Positions 18,006-26,856 of a stretch of DNA of 64,000 nt are shown here, one piece after another. The DNA is from Longicatena caecimuris (GTDB taxonomy: Bacteria > Bacillota_I > Bacilli_A > Erysipelotrichales > Erysipelotrichaceae). The DNA is taken from assembly GCF_004341945.1 (NCBI RefSeq), contig NZ_SMBP01000002.1, positions 124,001 through 188,000 of the forward strand, written 5' to 3'. Below the pieces are notes generated by a model. It was given only the letters and a program-made list of their open reading frames with translations, made no database searches and was not told the DNA's origin. Each line of letters begins with the position of its first letter. Position 1 is the first letter of the stretch. The position numbers and the translations under genes were made by a program.

Positions 18006-18948
18006 AAATTAATCCCTTTACTTTTTCGTTTAATGTAATGATTTCTTCCTGACTTTCCTGGATCAAGGAAGCGAAAATGTCTTTGAGTGGACGAATTTCC
18101 TTACACATACCGGCAACCTGTCCCATCATGACAGAACCATGCTTCACATCACCATCAAATACGGCTTTTCGCAAACCGCCTAAGGTCAGTTTTTCCAATT
18201 CTTCCTTTGGCGCATTTTCATGTTCCAACTTCAGATATTGGATTGCCATCTGGTTTTTCAAGATACGTACCGGTGCCCCCGCATTACGCCCGGTCACGAC
18301 ACTATCCAGATCCTTTGCCCGCAGCACCGCTTTTTTATAATTTTCATGAATTGGACATTCTTCACTCACCAATAAACAGGTACCTACCTGTACGCCGACT
18401 GCCCCTAAGCTTAGCGCTGCATTCAATTGTTTCCCACTGGCAATACCACCAGCTGCAATTACTGGAATAGATACAGCATTTACGACCTGTGGTACTAATG
18501 ACATTGTCGTGGTTTCACCAACATGACCACCACTTTCGCCACCTTCTGCGATCAGTCCATCAACACCGCTTTTTGCTAAACGGCGTGCTAAAGCCACACT
18601 GGCAACAACAGGAAAGACTTTACAGCCACTTGCTTTTAATCCTTCGATATAAGGTCCGGGATTTCCCGCACCGGTTGTCACAACAGCAACCTTTTCTTCA
18701 ATGATCACCTGCATGATTGCCTCCGTATGCGGATTCATCAGCATTACATTGACCCCAAAGGGTTGCTTTGTCAATTGTTTGCATTTTTTGATAGCAGCTC
18801 TTGTCTGCACCTCATCCATCGCACCGGTGGCAATGATGCCTAAACCACCGCAATTGGATACCGCAGCCGCAAATTCTGCTGTCGCGATATTGGCCATCGC
18901 TCCTTGAAAGATCGGATAGCGAATACCTAAGAGTTCATTGATTAACAT
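17995..18948 (-). CDS. fabK: Enoyl-ACP reductase II (FMN)
   Basis: Flavin enoyl-ACP reductase that ends each elongation cycle and replaces FabI. FabK hallmarks: YPIFQGAMANIA, TTGAGNPGPYI, EGGESGGHVGE, IPVIAAGGIASG and GAVGVQVGT. The ATG at 18948 (MLINELLG) has AAGGAG 7 nt upstream, giving about 317 residues; the ATG 36 nt earlier lacks a site. Enzymes of this type are resistant to triclosan in streptococci. No fabI is in the window. Confidence 0.93.
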   Translation of the reverse strand: MLINELLGIRYPIFQGAMANIATAEFAAAVSNCGGLGIIATGAMDEVQTRAAIKKCKQLTKQPFGVNVMLMNPHTEAIMQVIIEEKVAVVTTGAGNPGPYIEGLKASGCKVFPVVASVALARRLAKSGVDGLIAEGGESGGHVGETTTMSLVPQVVNAVSIPVIAAGGIASGKQLNAALSLGAVGVQVGTCLLVSEECPIHENYKKAVLRAKDLDSVVTGRNAGAPVRILKNQMAIQYLKLEHENAPKEELEKLTLGGLRKAVFDGDVKHGSVMMGQVAGMCKEIRPLKDIFASLIQESQEEIITLNEKVKGLIYAE

Positions 18949-18996
18949 GATTGTTCTCCTTTTGTTCCTGATACATCGTATCATTGCGAACCTTTT

Positions 18997-19971
18997 CTAT
19001 AACTCGATATAAGCTCCGGCCCAAGTAAAACCTGCACCAAAGCCACTTAATACTAATTTCATCCCTTCTTTTAACAGACCTTTTTCCTTCATTTCCCCAA
19101 GGGCTAAAGGAATGCTGGCTGCAGATGTATTCCCATACTCCGCAATATTCATATAAACATGAGCCATATCAATATGACAGCGACGACACACATTCGCAAT
19201 AATACGCGAATTGGCCTGATGAGGAATGATCCAATCGATTTCCTCCATCTTAACACCAGCCTGTTGCAATACAGCTTCCATGCTTTCTTGCATAGCCTTT
19301 ACGGCAAAGCGAAAGGTTTCACTGCCATTCATGCGGACAAGGGATGGCGTATATATCTGTTTTTCAAATAACTTACGAGGAAGTGGAGCATCACTGTGAA
19401 TAATGCCTTGCTCATCCCCCATGCTGCGCGCATAGTGAAACATTCGACAAGCTGTATCTTCCTGCTTTAAGACCATGGCTCCTGCCCCATCCGCAAAGAT
19501 AATACAAGTAGCGCGATCTTCCCAATCCAATTGTTTACTGATAACCTCTGCACCAATGATCAAAGCACATTTTGCCTGATTCATCGCTAATAAGCTGTGT
19601 GCCGTCTGTAAGGCATAGAGAAAGCCAGAACATGCTGCATTAATATCAAACGCCATGACCGCCTGCTCCTTCATCCCAAGTTTGGATTGAATCAGACAAG
19701 CAGTGCTTGGTGTCGTTTTATCCGGCGTAAAGGTCGCCGTAATAATCAGATCAATCTCTTTCGGATCTATTTGCGCATCCTGCAAGGCCATTTTCGCGGC
19801 TCTCACACCTAAATCACTCGTATTTTCATCCTCTGAAATATAGCGGCTTTCAATACCTGTACGTGTCTGTATCCATTCATGATTTGTATCAACATAAGTT
19901 GATAGCTCATCATTGGTTACCTTCCGTTTGGCTTTGGCATAGCCAAGCCCTTTTACTTTACATCCCTTCAT
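18997..19971 (-). CDS. fabH: 3-Oxoacyl-ACP synthase III
   Basis: Starts chain synthesis by condensing acetyl-CoA (or branched primers) with malonyl-ACP. Triad: Cys114 in NAACSGFLYA, His in IIPHQANSRI, Asn in YGNTSAAS. The ATG at 19971 (MKGCKVKG) gives 324 residues, the usual length, and lies inside the end of accA (14-nt overlap). GTG 20010 and ATG 20001 would add residues not found in family members. Start choice is moderately sure. Confidence 0.92.
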   Translation of the reverse strand: MKGCKVKGLGYAKAKRKVTNDELSTYVDTNHEWIQTRTGIESRYISEDENTSDLGVRAAKMALQDAQIDPKEIDLIITATFTPDKTTPSTACLIQSKLGMKEQAVMAFDINAACSGFLYALQTAHSLLAMNQAKCALIIGAEVISKQLDWEDRATCIIFADGAGAMVLKQEDTACRMFHYARSMGDEQGIIHSDAPLPRKLFEKQIYTPSLVRMNGSETFRFAVKAMQESMEAVLQQAGVKMEEIDWIIPHQANSRIIANVCRRCHIDMAHVYMNIAEYGNTSAASIPLALGEMKEKGLLKEGMKLVLSGFGAGFTWAGAYIEL

Positions 19972-20893
19972 AGGATTGTCCCATCCTTCTGAATTTCTCA
20001 TATCGTTCACTTAACAGTGTTTTTTCTTTCTTTTTCATTAAACGCTCCAACTGTTTCAGCAATTCTTCATCCAATTGGGCAATAACATAATCTAAATCAT
20101 GATGAGCACCGCCCAAAGGTTCTTTGATGATCGTATCGATTACACCCTTACGTTTTAAATCCTGTGCTCGTAATTCCATAACTTTGGCTGCCTCTGCTGC
20201 CCGCTTTTCATCTTTCCACAAAATGCTGGCAAACCCTTCCGGAGATAGTACCGAATAAATCGCATGTTCCAACATCATGATCTGATCTGCAACACTGAAA
20301 GCCAAAGCACCACCACTGCCTCCTTCACTTAAGACAACGGCAATAACGGGAGTTTTCAGATCGGCAAATACTTGCAAACATTGCGCAATAGCTTCTGCCT
20401 GTCCGCGTTCTTCCGCTCCTTTTCCCGGATAAGCACCACTGGTATCTACCAGCGTAATGATCGGGCGATGAAATTTTTCGGCCTGTTTTGCCAGACGCAA
20501 GGCCTTACGATACCCTTCCGGCTGCAGCATTCCAAAATTACGCTTCATATTTTCTTCCAGCGTTTTTCCCTTGCTTTGTGCCAAGACCGTTACCGGAATC
20601 CCATGAAAACTTGCCAAGCCCCCTTGACAGGCACCATCATCCCCATAGAAACGATCGCCATGCAATTCCATAAAATCATCAAACAGCCTGGCGATATAAT
20701 CACTCGCTTTGGGGCGTTTGGGATGTCTAGCCAGATATACACTATCCCAGGCATCCATATGGGTATACGCCGTTTGGCGTATTTCTTCTATTTGTTTTAC
20801 AATCGCCTCTTTTTGCAAGATATCCTCGCTTTCTAAGGATGCTAAAGAGGCTTCTAAAGAGGCAATCTTTGCCTCACTTTCTCTTAATCCCAT
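19958..20893 (-). CDS. accA: Acetyl-CoA carboxylase carboxyltransferase, alpha subunit
   Basis: With AccD, transfers CO2 from carboxybiotin to acetyl-CoA. It has an N-terminal helical segment, HPKRPKASDYI, ELHGDRFYGDDGA, and the glycine-rich oxyanion region SEGGSGGALAF. 311 residues, full length. It overlaps accD by 10 nt and fabH by 14 nt, favouring balanced subunit synthesis. Confidence 0.95.
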   Translation of the reverse strand: MGLRESEAKIASLEASLASLESEDILQKEAIVKQIEEIRQTAYTHMDAWDSVYLARHPKRPKASDYIARLFDDFMELHGDRFYGDDGACQGGLASFHGIPVTVLAQSKGKTLEENMKRNFGMLQPEGYRKALRLAKQAEKFHRPIITLVDTSGAYPGKGAEERGQAEAIAQCLQVFADLKTPVIAVVLSEGGSGGALAFSVADQIMMLEHAIYSVLSPEGFASILWKDEKRAAEAAKVMELRAQDLKRKGVIDTIIKEPLGGAHHDLDYVIAQLDEELLKQLERLMKKKEKTLLSERYEKFRRMGQSYEGM

Positions 20894-21759
20894 GAAACTC
20901 TCCTTTCATGAAGACGCAGCAGTTGGATCAACACATTGCGTGAATCTTTGCGTTCCACGATACGGTCAATAAAACCTTTTTCCAACACAAATTCAGCCGT
21001 TTGGAAATCAGCTGGCAGCTCTTCATTAACAGTCGAGGCAATAACCCGCTTTCCAGCAAATCCAATCAGACATTTCGGTTCTGCCAAAATAATATCTCCC
21101 AGCATCGCAAAGCTGGCAGATACACCACCGGTGGTAGGATGCGTCAGATAGCTGATGTACAATAACCCTGCCTCATGATGTTTAGCAAGCGCTGCACTTG
21201 TCTTTGCCATTTGTACAAGAGATAAAATACCTTCTTGCATACGCGCTCCTCCACTTGTACAAAAAATGATAAGTGGCAGTTTTTTCTTCGTCGCATATTC
21301 GATACACCGGGTAATCTTTTCTCCGACGATCTGCCCCATGCTGCCCATAAAGAAATTGCTGTCCATAATAGCTAGTGCGCATTTGATACCACCTAATTTT
21401 GCCGTACCGGTAACCACTGCTTCATATAAACCAGTCTTTTTTTGTAAACGCTCCAACTTTTCCTCATACCCAGGGAATGTTCTTCCCTCAAGTAACGTCA
21501 TACGTTTATCCATTTCCACAAAGCTACCCTCATCGACGATCTGCCGTATGCGTTCATGCGCAGTTAGTTTTAAATGTGCTCCACAATGCGGACAAACATA
21601 TAAATTATGCATTAGATCCTCAAATGGAATGCTTTCTTTGCATTCGCTGCAACTGCGAAAAAGATTCTCAGGAACATCAATCGGCTGTTTCTGATCACTG
21701 CTGCGACGGCTTTTGAATAAATCCAAGCGCATCTTGCGTGTTTTAAATAATTGTTCCAT
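20884..21759 (-). CDS. accD: Acetyl-CoA carboxylase carboxyltransferase, beta subunit
   Basis: Partner of AccA. An N-terminal zinc ribbon is visible as CSEC (about 36-39) and CPHC (about 57-60). The crotonase-like domain carries FCTSGGARMQEG and HPTTGGVSASFA. 291 residues, normal. It overlaps accC by 17 nt at its start and accA by 10 nt at its end. Confidence 0.95.
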   Translation of the reverse strand: MEQLFKTRKMRLDLFKSRRSSDQKQPIDVPENLFRSCSECKESIPFEDLMHNLYVCPHCGAHLKLTAHERIRQIVDEGSFVEMDKRMTLLEGRTFPGYEEKLERLQKKTGLYEAVVTGTAKLGGIKCALAIMDSNFFMGSMGQIVGEKITRCIEYATKKKLPLIIFCTSGGARMQEGILSLVQMAKTSAALAKHHEAGLLYISYLTHPTTGGVSASFAMLGDIILAEPKCLIGFAGKRVIASTVNEELPADFQTAEFVLEKGFIDRIVERKDSRNVLIQLLRLHERRVSWD

Positions 21760-23110
21760 CCTCTTTCAGCTCCTTTATGAATGTTTCCATAAAACCGGTA
21801 TCATACTTGCCGCTGACAAATGTCGGATGATGCAGCAACAGATACTGAAATTCAATATTAGTTTCGACTCCTTCAATGATCAATTCTTCCAAGGCAATGC
21901 GCATACGTTTGATACATTCTAAACGAGTTGGCGCAAAGGTAATGATCTTGGCAATCATGGAATCATAAAACGGAGGAATTTGATAACCGTTGTAGACGGC
22001 ACTTTCCACACGTACATTGCGTCCTTGGGGAAAGTTGATAAATTTGATAGTTCCAGGACTAGGCGCAAAATTCATTTTAATATTTTCCGCATTGATGCGG
22101 CATTCGATGGCATGTCCAAGACAAGGAATATCCTCTTGTTTGATATGCAGTTTTTGATGCTCGGCAATGCGAATTTGCATTTTGATAAGATCAATTCCCG
22201 TGATTTCCTCGGAGATGGTATGTTCCACCTGAATACGGGTATTCATTTCCATAAAATAATACTGCCCACGTGCATCTAATAAAAACTCTATCGTTCCTAC
22301 ACTATCATAGCCAACTGCTTTGCAGGCATTGACAGCGTCCTGTAATAAATGATTTCGTGTGTTCGCATCCAGTGTATGACATTGTGCTTCTTCCAATAGC
22401 TTTTGATTGCGCCGCTGGCAAGAACAGTCACGTTCATATAAATGCAAAACATTGCCAAAATGATCACCCATCAGCTGTACTTCAACATGTTTGGGCTCAA
22501 CGATGAATTTTTCCATATACACCGCATCATCCCCAAAGCAGACCTTTGCCTCAGCTCTTGCCGTTTCATAGGCATCCATGACCTCTTCTGCACAATCGGC
22601 TCTGCGCATACCACGACCACCGCCGCCATTCGCTGCCTTGATCAATACCGGATAACCGATGGATTCTGCCATAGCTAACGCATCTTCCTTGGTTTTCAAG
22701 ATATCCTTACTGCCGGGAATCACTGGTACACCGGCCTTTATCATTACTTGACGGGCATGATTTTTATCTCCCATCTTATCAATGATATCCGGACTAGGAC
22801 CGATAAAGATTAGACCACATTGCTGAACCAAACGGGCAAACTTGGCATTTTCACTCAAAAAACCAAAGCCGGGATGAATGGCATCACAGCCCGTCATGCA
22901 TGCTGCACTTAAGATATTTTTCATATTTAAATAGCTGTCAGCGCTTTTTGCTTTCCCGATACAGACAGCATAATCTGCCAGCTGCACATGCAATGCTTCT
23001 TTATCCGCTGTTGAATACACCGCAACCGTTTCAATGTTCATCTCTTTACATGTACGAATAATGCGAACAGCAATTTCGCCACGGTTGGCAATTAATATTC
23101 TGCGAATCAT
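21743..23110 (-). CDS. accC: Acetyl-CoA carboxylase biotin carboxylase subunit
   Basis: ATP-grasp enzyme that carboxylates biotin on AccB. IANRGEIAVRIIRT at the N-terminus, the glycine-rich ATP loop AANGGGGRGMR, the EKFIVEPKHVEVQ stretch, catalytic region MNTRIQVEH. 455 residues, full length. It overlaps accB by 4 nt (ATGA). Confidence 0.96.
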   Translation of the reverse strand: MIRRILIANRGEIAVRIIRTCKEMNIETVAVYSTADKEALHVQLADYAVCIGKAKSADSYLNMKNILSAACMTGCDAIHPGFGFLSENAKFARLVQQCGLIFIGPSPDIIDKMGDKNHARQVMIKAGVPVIPGSKDILKTKEDALAMAESIGYPVLIKAANGGGGRGMRRADCAEEVMDAYETARAEAKVCFGDDAVYMEKFIVEPKHVEVQLMGDHFGNVLHLYERDCSCQRRNQKLLEEAQCHTLDANTRNHLLQDAVNACKAVGYDSVGTIEFLLDARGQYYFMEMNTRIQVEHTISEEITGIDLIKMQIRIAEHQKLHIKQEDIPCLGHAIECRINAENIKMNFAPSPGTIKFINFPQGRNVRVESAVYNGYQIPPFYDSMIAKIITFAPTRLECIKRMRIALEELIIEGVETNIEFQYLLLHHPTFVSGKYDTGFMETFIKELKEDGTII

Positions 23111-23556
23111 GCGGCCTCTCCAATACGAATCAGCTCTTGATCAAATTCCACCATAGACTCATTCGTAACTAAGATTTCCGCAATGACACCATCGATTGGC
23201 GAATGAATTTCATTCATTACTTTCATCGCCTCAATAATACAAAGAACATCGCCTTTTTTCACCTTCTGACCGATTTCCACAAATGGCGTACTGCCAGCTG
23301 CGCGACTGCTGTAAAATGTTCCAACAATCGGTGCTTTCACCCAATAACCTGCCTTTTTTTCTTCTTGTACAGCTGTTTGCACAGGTGCTTCCTTAGGCTG
23401 TGGAGCTAAGGGAAGCGTCGTAGTTGGCGCATAGGTTACTTCTTTTCCTGTCGGCTTTTCCATTTTTATTTTCATATCATCTGCTTCAAGTTCCATTTTT
23501 GCTAATTGGGAATCTTCAAAGATCTTGATGATTTCTTTTATCGTTTCTGTGTTCAT
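23107..23556 (-). CDS. accB: Biotin carboxyl carrier protein
   Basis: Carries biotin between AccC and AccDA. The biotinyl lysine is K112 in IIEAMKVMNEI. The N-terminal 40 residues are the helical assembly region, followed by a Pro/Ala/Gln-rich linker (about 44-65) and the lipoyl-like domain. 149 residues. It is separated from acpP by a 55-nt gap holding a terminator-like hairpin. Confidence 0.96.
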   Translation of the reverse strand: MNTETIKEIIKIFEDSQLAKMELEADDMKIKMEKPTGKEVTYAPTTTLPLAPQPKEAPVQTAVQEEKKAGYWVKAPIVGTFYSSRAAGSTPFVEIGQKVKKGDVLCIIEAMKVMNEIHSPIDGVIAEILVTNESMVEFDQELIRIGEAA

Positions 23557-23581
23557 GCTTTACCTCCCATGAATAGATTTT

Positions 23582-23606
23582 AAAAAAGCCAAGTCATCTT
23601 GGCTTT
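23582..23606 (-). terminator. Internal terminator between acpP and accB
   Basis: Perfect stem AAGCCAAG (23586-23593) / CTTGGCTT (23598-23605) with a 4-nt loop and a T-run on the minus strand, 5 nt after the acpP stop. Within an operon this should act as a partial terminator, making acpP transcript more abundant than the downstream enzyme genes. Confidence 0.75.
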
Positions 23607-23611
23607 GCGTT

Positions 23612-23836
23612 TTATTGCTTGCTTTCCAGTAATTTAACGATATCAGCAACACTTACCAATTTCGCAAGCTCTTCATCCTCAATGCGGACATCAAATTCTG
23701 TTTCCAGCTCTAAGGAAAGCTCTACTGCTGCTAAAGAATCAATACCTAAATCATCTTTCAGGTTTGCTTCCATAGTAATCATATCTTCATCGACGTTAAT
23801 TGCTTCTACTAATACTTCTTTTACTTTTTCAAACAT
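23612..23836 (-). CDS. acpP: Acyl carrier protein
   Basis: 74-residue acidic helical protein that carries growing acyl chains. The phosphopantetheine site is Ser34 in LGIDSLAAVEL. AGGAGG lies 8 nt upstream of the ATG. First gene of the operon, directly behind the regulated promoter and ahead of an internal terminator, consistent with high expression. Confidence 0.96.
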   Translation of the reverse strand: MFEKVKEVLVEAINVDEDMITMEANLKDDLGIDSLAAVELSLELETEFDVRIEDEELAKLVSVADIVKLLESKQ

Positions 23837-23894
23837 ATTTTGTTCCTCCTGGTTACTCTGTAACTGCTAAAAGATTAACACTCCTAGTTTTAAT

Positions 23895-23942
23895 TGTCAA
23901 TAGTTTTAGTATTAAAAACTAGATAACATTTCAACTAGGAGG
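23895..23942 (-). promoter_or_regulatory. Leader of acpP: possible second promoter and inverted repeats
   Basis: A perfect TTGACA on the minus strand (23900-23895) has no convincing -10. Around it, CTCCTAGTT (23881-23889) and AACTAGGAG (23933-23941) form a 9-bp inverted repeat, with an inner pair TAGTTTT / AAAACTA (23901-23921). These could fold in the leader RNA of the upstream promoter. Function is unknown. Confidence 0.35.
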
Positions 23943-23979
23943 TTAATAGTGTTTTTGTTGTCGAGGTGAATTCCAATAT

Positions 23980-24040
23980 TTTGAAATTCAAACGTATTTT
24001 AATACTTTGATATTCAAAAGTAAATAGTTTGATGGTCAAA
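23980..24040. promoter_or_regulatory. Three FabT-like operators upstream of acpP
   Basis: Three 13-bp sites share TTTGA-N3-TCAAA: TTTGAAATTCAAA (23980-23992, a perfect palindrome), TTTGATATTCAAA (24006-24018) and TTTGATGGTCAAA (24028-24040). They resemble the box bound by the streptococcal MarR-family regulator FabT. They sit at the start site, in the spacer and upstream of the -35 of the promoter. No MarR gene is in the window, so the regulator must lie elsewhere. Confidence 0.7.
23996..24024 (-). promoter_or_regulatory. Main promoter of the fatty acid operon
   Basis: On the minus strand TTTACT (24024-24019), a 17-nt spacer, TAAAAT (24001-23996). The spacer contains one operator palindrome, and two more flank the promoter on either side, the layout of a repressed promoter. 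Confidence 0.6.
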
Positions 24041-24338
24041 TTTTAATTTTCACATAGTTTCACATAATTAGTAATGCTATCTTTTTCTCTCATTTCCCTT
24101 GAAAATAGGCTGTTTTTAACACCTAGGTTCGCAGAAATCGTCTTCCTTTTTCCTCATATAGCTTAATCGTACCACCAGTAAGCGTACGATGATTCATAAT
24201 ATTTCATATCATTTTTCAACGAACCATCTTCAAGTTTTCTTTTTCTTTTACACTTTCATTTTCCCTTTTCCAAATAAAAAATATGTAATATCTTCTCTCT
24301 TTCATATAGTTTATGAAATTATCAATAAAGTAAAAAAG

Positions 24339-24368
24339 TTTGACAATCAAAATAAGTCGCAGTATACT
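24339..24368 (+). promoter_or_regulatory. bioY promoter with overlapping FabT-like operator
   Basis: TTGACA (24340-24345), a 17-nt spacer, TATACT (24363-24368). The operator TTTGACAATCAAA (24339-24351) covers the -35 box and has the same TTTGA-N3-TCAAA form as the three sites before acpP. Confidence 0.75.
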
Positions 24369-24395
24369 CTCTTTCGTGAACAGGAGGATTTACAA

Positions 24396-24953
24396 ATGAA
24401 AACAAAACAATTAACACTATGTGCCTTTTTTACGATCTTATATATACTGGGTTCTCGTATTACAATTCCCACTGGAATCATACCTTTGACCCTTCAAACG
24501 ATGATGGTGATTATCGCCGGTATTCTCTTACGTCCAAAAGAAATTTTAGCCTCTTATGGTGTTTACTTTCTGATGGGATTTGTCGGATTACCTGTTTTTG
24601 CCAGCGGTGGTGGTCTCAGTTATGTCTTACAGCCATCTTTTGGTTTCCTATTATCTTTCCCTTTTGCGGCTTGTCTGATTTCAGCTCTTCGTCATAAATA
24701 TGAGCTTACACATTTTTATCAGCTATATCCACTTTGCTTATGTGCGTTATGCTTTATTTATCTAATAGGTTGTGGCTATATGTATCTGATTTTTAACTAT
24801 TATATGGGAAGTGCTAAAGATATTTCCAGTATCATTGCCATTGGAGCTGCACCTTTTGTTATCAGTGATTCCATTAGCATGGCCGTTGGTTGTTTCTGTG
24901 CCATTCGTTTATCCATGGTATCTTCCATTAAACGTATTCTAATCTGTGAATAA
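24396..24953 (+). CDS. bioY: Biotin transporter substrate-binding subunit
   Basis: S-component of an ECF biotin importer, 185 residues with about six membrane segments and the BioY pattern TIPTGIIPLTLQTM followed by GLPVFASGGG. The ATG at 24396 has AGGAGG 7 nt upstream and lies about 28 nt from the -10; the frame stays open upstream but that part precedes the promoter. It imports the biotin needed by AccB. It is divergent from the fatty acid operon and shares its operator type. No biotin synthesis genes are in view. Confidence 0.92.
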   Translation: MKTKQLTLCAFFTILYILGSRITIPTGIIPLTLQTMMVIIAGILLRPKEILASYGVYFLMGFVGLPVFASGGGLSYVLQPSFGFLLSFPFAACLISALRHKYELTHFYQLYPLCLCALCFIYLIGCGYMYLIFNYYMGSAKDISSIIAIGAAPFVISDSISMAVGCFCAIRLSMVSSIKRILICE

Positions 24954-25068
24954 GACTGTTTTTGAATGATCAAAACCTTTCTAATAGAACAAAATATCTT
25001 ATTTTAGAAAATTATCATTCGAATAATTCCTTCCTTCATAGTACAATATAGAGTATTGGAGGACGTAT

Positions 25069-26313
25069 ATGGAAGATATTATCGTTGTATTTGCAGATAT
25101 TGATACACCGCAAGAAGAAAATGAGGAATTCATCGAGCTTATCAAAGCTTGTGATATGAACATCGTAACATGTTTTAAACAGCCGCTAAAGGCTATCAAC
25201 TTTCGTACCTTTATCGGTAAAGGAAAATGTTTAGAAATTCAAACGTATCTGACCTCAACAAAAGTAGATACTATCATCTTTAATCAGGAGCTATCTCCTT
25301 TACAGATACGAAATCTTGAGGAAATATTTCAGATTCCGGTACTGGATCGTACCGATTTGATTCTTGCTATCTTTGAAAAACGTGCAGTGACGCCGGTTGC
25401 TCGTTTGCAGATAGAAAGTGCCCAATTAAAAAAACTCTTACCACGTTTGATTGGGGCAAATACCCAATTAGGCAGACAAAGTGCCAGTGGTAAGAATAAA
25501 GGTGCCGGAGAGAAGCAATTGGAGCTCGATCGCAGACGCATCAAAGCCCGCATTCATGAGGTGGATCGAGAGTTAAAAAAAGTAGAAGCGCAGCGTCATA
25601 CCCAACGAAGAGCAAGACAGCGTTCCCGCTTACCCTTAGTAGCCTTAGTCGGCTACACCAATGCCGGTAAATCGACGATCATGAATCAACTCTTGCGCTG
25701 CAGTGCACATAAAGAAGAAAAACAGGTTGTTGAAAAAGATATGCTATTTGCGACATTGGATACATCTATACGCTGTATTACACAGCCACATGGACATAGC
25801 TTTCTTTTAAGTGATACCGTTGGTTTTGTGAATCGGCTGCCACATGAATTAATTGAAGCCTTTCACTCTACTTTAGAAGAAGTAAAATACGCCGATATGC
25901 TCTTGCAGGTTGTAGATGCCAGTGATGAAGAAAAAGCAAAGCATATGGCTGTTACCATGGAAACCTTACGGGAAATCGGCGCTGGAGATCTTCCTATGCT
26001 AACAGTTTTTAATAAATGTGATAAAACAGAGTATCCTTATCCTCATAGCAAAGGACATGAGCTCTATATCAGCGCCAAGGCAAAAGATAATATGGATGCT
26101 TTATTATCGGCCTTAAACAAACAGCTTTTCGCCCAAGAACACCATGTAAAATTACAGCTTCCTTATGAACAAACCGCTATTTATGCAGCCTTGATGCAAC
26201 AAGCCTGTATCCTAGAGCGTGAAGATCAAGAGGAAGGCATGTATTTGGATGCCTTGTTGAATGAAAAATTGTATCAAAAGTATCAACAATACATCATACA
26301 GCTTTATGCCTAA
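25069..26313 (+). CDS. hflX: Ribosome-associated GTPase HflX
   Basis: Ribosome-splitting/rescue GTPase. The N-terminal nucleotide-binding domain has the glycine stretch FIGKGKCLE; a helical linker rich in Arg/Lys follows; then G1 VGYTNAGKST, G3 DTVGFVNRLPHELIEAF and G4 NKCD. 414 residues, normal. TTGGAGG lies 7 nt before the ATG. Single gene with its own terminator. Confidence 0.95.
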   Translation: MEDIIVVFADIDTPQEENEEFIELIKACDMNIVTCFKQPLKAINFRTFIGKGKCLEIQTYLTSTKVDTIIFNQELSPLQIRNLEEIFQIPVLDRTDLILAIFEKRAVTPVARLQIESAQLKKLLPRLIGANTQLGRQSASGKNKGAGEKQLELDRRRIKARIHEVDRELKKVEAQRHTQRRARQRSRLPLVALVGYTNAGKSTIMNQLLRCSAHKEEKQVVEKDMLFATLDTSIRCITQPHGHSFLLSDTVGFVNRLPHELIEAFHSTLEEVKYADMLLQVVDASDEEKAKHMAVTMETLREIGAGDLPMLTVFNKCDKTEYPYPHSKGHELYISAKAKDNMDALLSALNKQLFAQEHHVKLQLPYEQTAIYAALMQQACILEREDQEEGMYLDALLNEKLYQKYQQYIIQLYA

Positions 26314-26335
26314 GCCGCTAAAATGCGGCTTTTTA
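26314..26335 (+). terminator. Terminator after hflX
   Basis: Stem GCCGC (26314-26318) / GCGGC (26325-26329) followed by TTTTTATGTTTT, directly after the stop codon. Confidence 0.8.
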
Positions 26336-26390
26336 TGTTTTATGACAAAGTACTATTTCATTAACATAACGCGATGACACTTGTATATCG

Positions 26391-26462
26391 CCAAGAAAAC
26401 TTTGCAATAATCGTTGACAATAAAACTTGGCATGATATACTGTAATTACCAAGTAAACTTGG
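26391..26462 (+). promoter_or_regulatory. Promoter and palindromic operators of the XRE operon
   Basis: TTGACA (26414-26419), a 16-nt spacer, TATACT (26436-26441). A perfect-arm palindrome CCAAGT-AA-ACTTGG (26449-26462) lies over the start site, a near copy CCAAGAAAACTTTG at 26391-26404, and a half-site ACTTGG inside the spacer at 26425-26430. The XRE regulator encoded at the end of the operon is the obvious candidate to bind. Confidence 0.65.
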
Positions 26463-26479
26463 CAAATGGAGGAACACTT

Positions 26480-26794
26480 ATGAATAAAGATGAAATTTTA
26501 ATGAAGAGTAGGCAGGAATATCAAAGAGAAGATGAACGTGAAATTTATATCACTACCCAAGGCTTCATGTATGGTGCTGTTGGGATGGCAATTATTTTCT
26601 TTATCCTTGTCTTTCTCAAGCTATTTCTTAAAGAGCAACGTATTGATGACATATTAGCTATGTATGCAGCTTTTCTATTTGCCCATTATGTATATAAATA
26701 TCGTATGGATAAAGTGCATAAAAATATCTATCCTATGCTATGCTGGGGCATATGTGCTATACTGAATTTAATCGTCTTTATATGGAAAGGATAA
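26480..26794 (+). CDS. Small DUF6442-like membrane protein, copy 1
   Basis: 104 residues: N-terminal motif KDEILMKSRQEYQ then REDERE, followed by three to four membrane segments. Proteins with this N-terminal acidic signature often neighbour small XRE regulators. GGAGG lies 7 nt before the ATG at 26480; a frame extends upstream but covers the promoter. Function unknown. Its paralog follows and a regulator closes the operon. Confidence 0.75.
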   Translation: MNKDEILMKSRQEYQREDEREIYITTQGFMYGAVGMAIIFFILVFLKLFLKEQRIDDILAMYAAFLFAHYVYKYRMDKVHKNIYPMLCWGICAILNLIVFIWKG

Positions 26795-26856
26795 ACAATC
26801 TCCTATTAGACAAGATATTTTCAAAAATGGATAAATAGGAAAGCAGTGGAAAAATA

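Noticed and set aside
23881-23941. FapR operator in the acpP leader
   Set aside because: The TAGTTTT/AAAACTA inverted repeat does not match the FapR box well, while the TTTGA-N3-TCAAA sites fit FabT better.
24189-24395. Upstream in-frame extension of bioY
   Set aside because: It includes the promoter and operator. The ATG at 24396 has the ribosome site and a normal BioY N-terminus.
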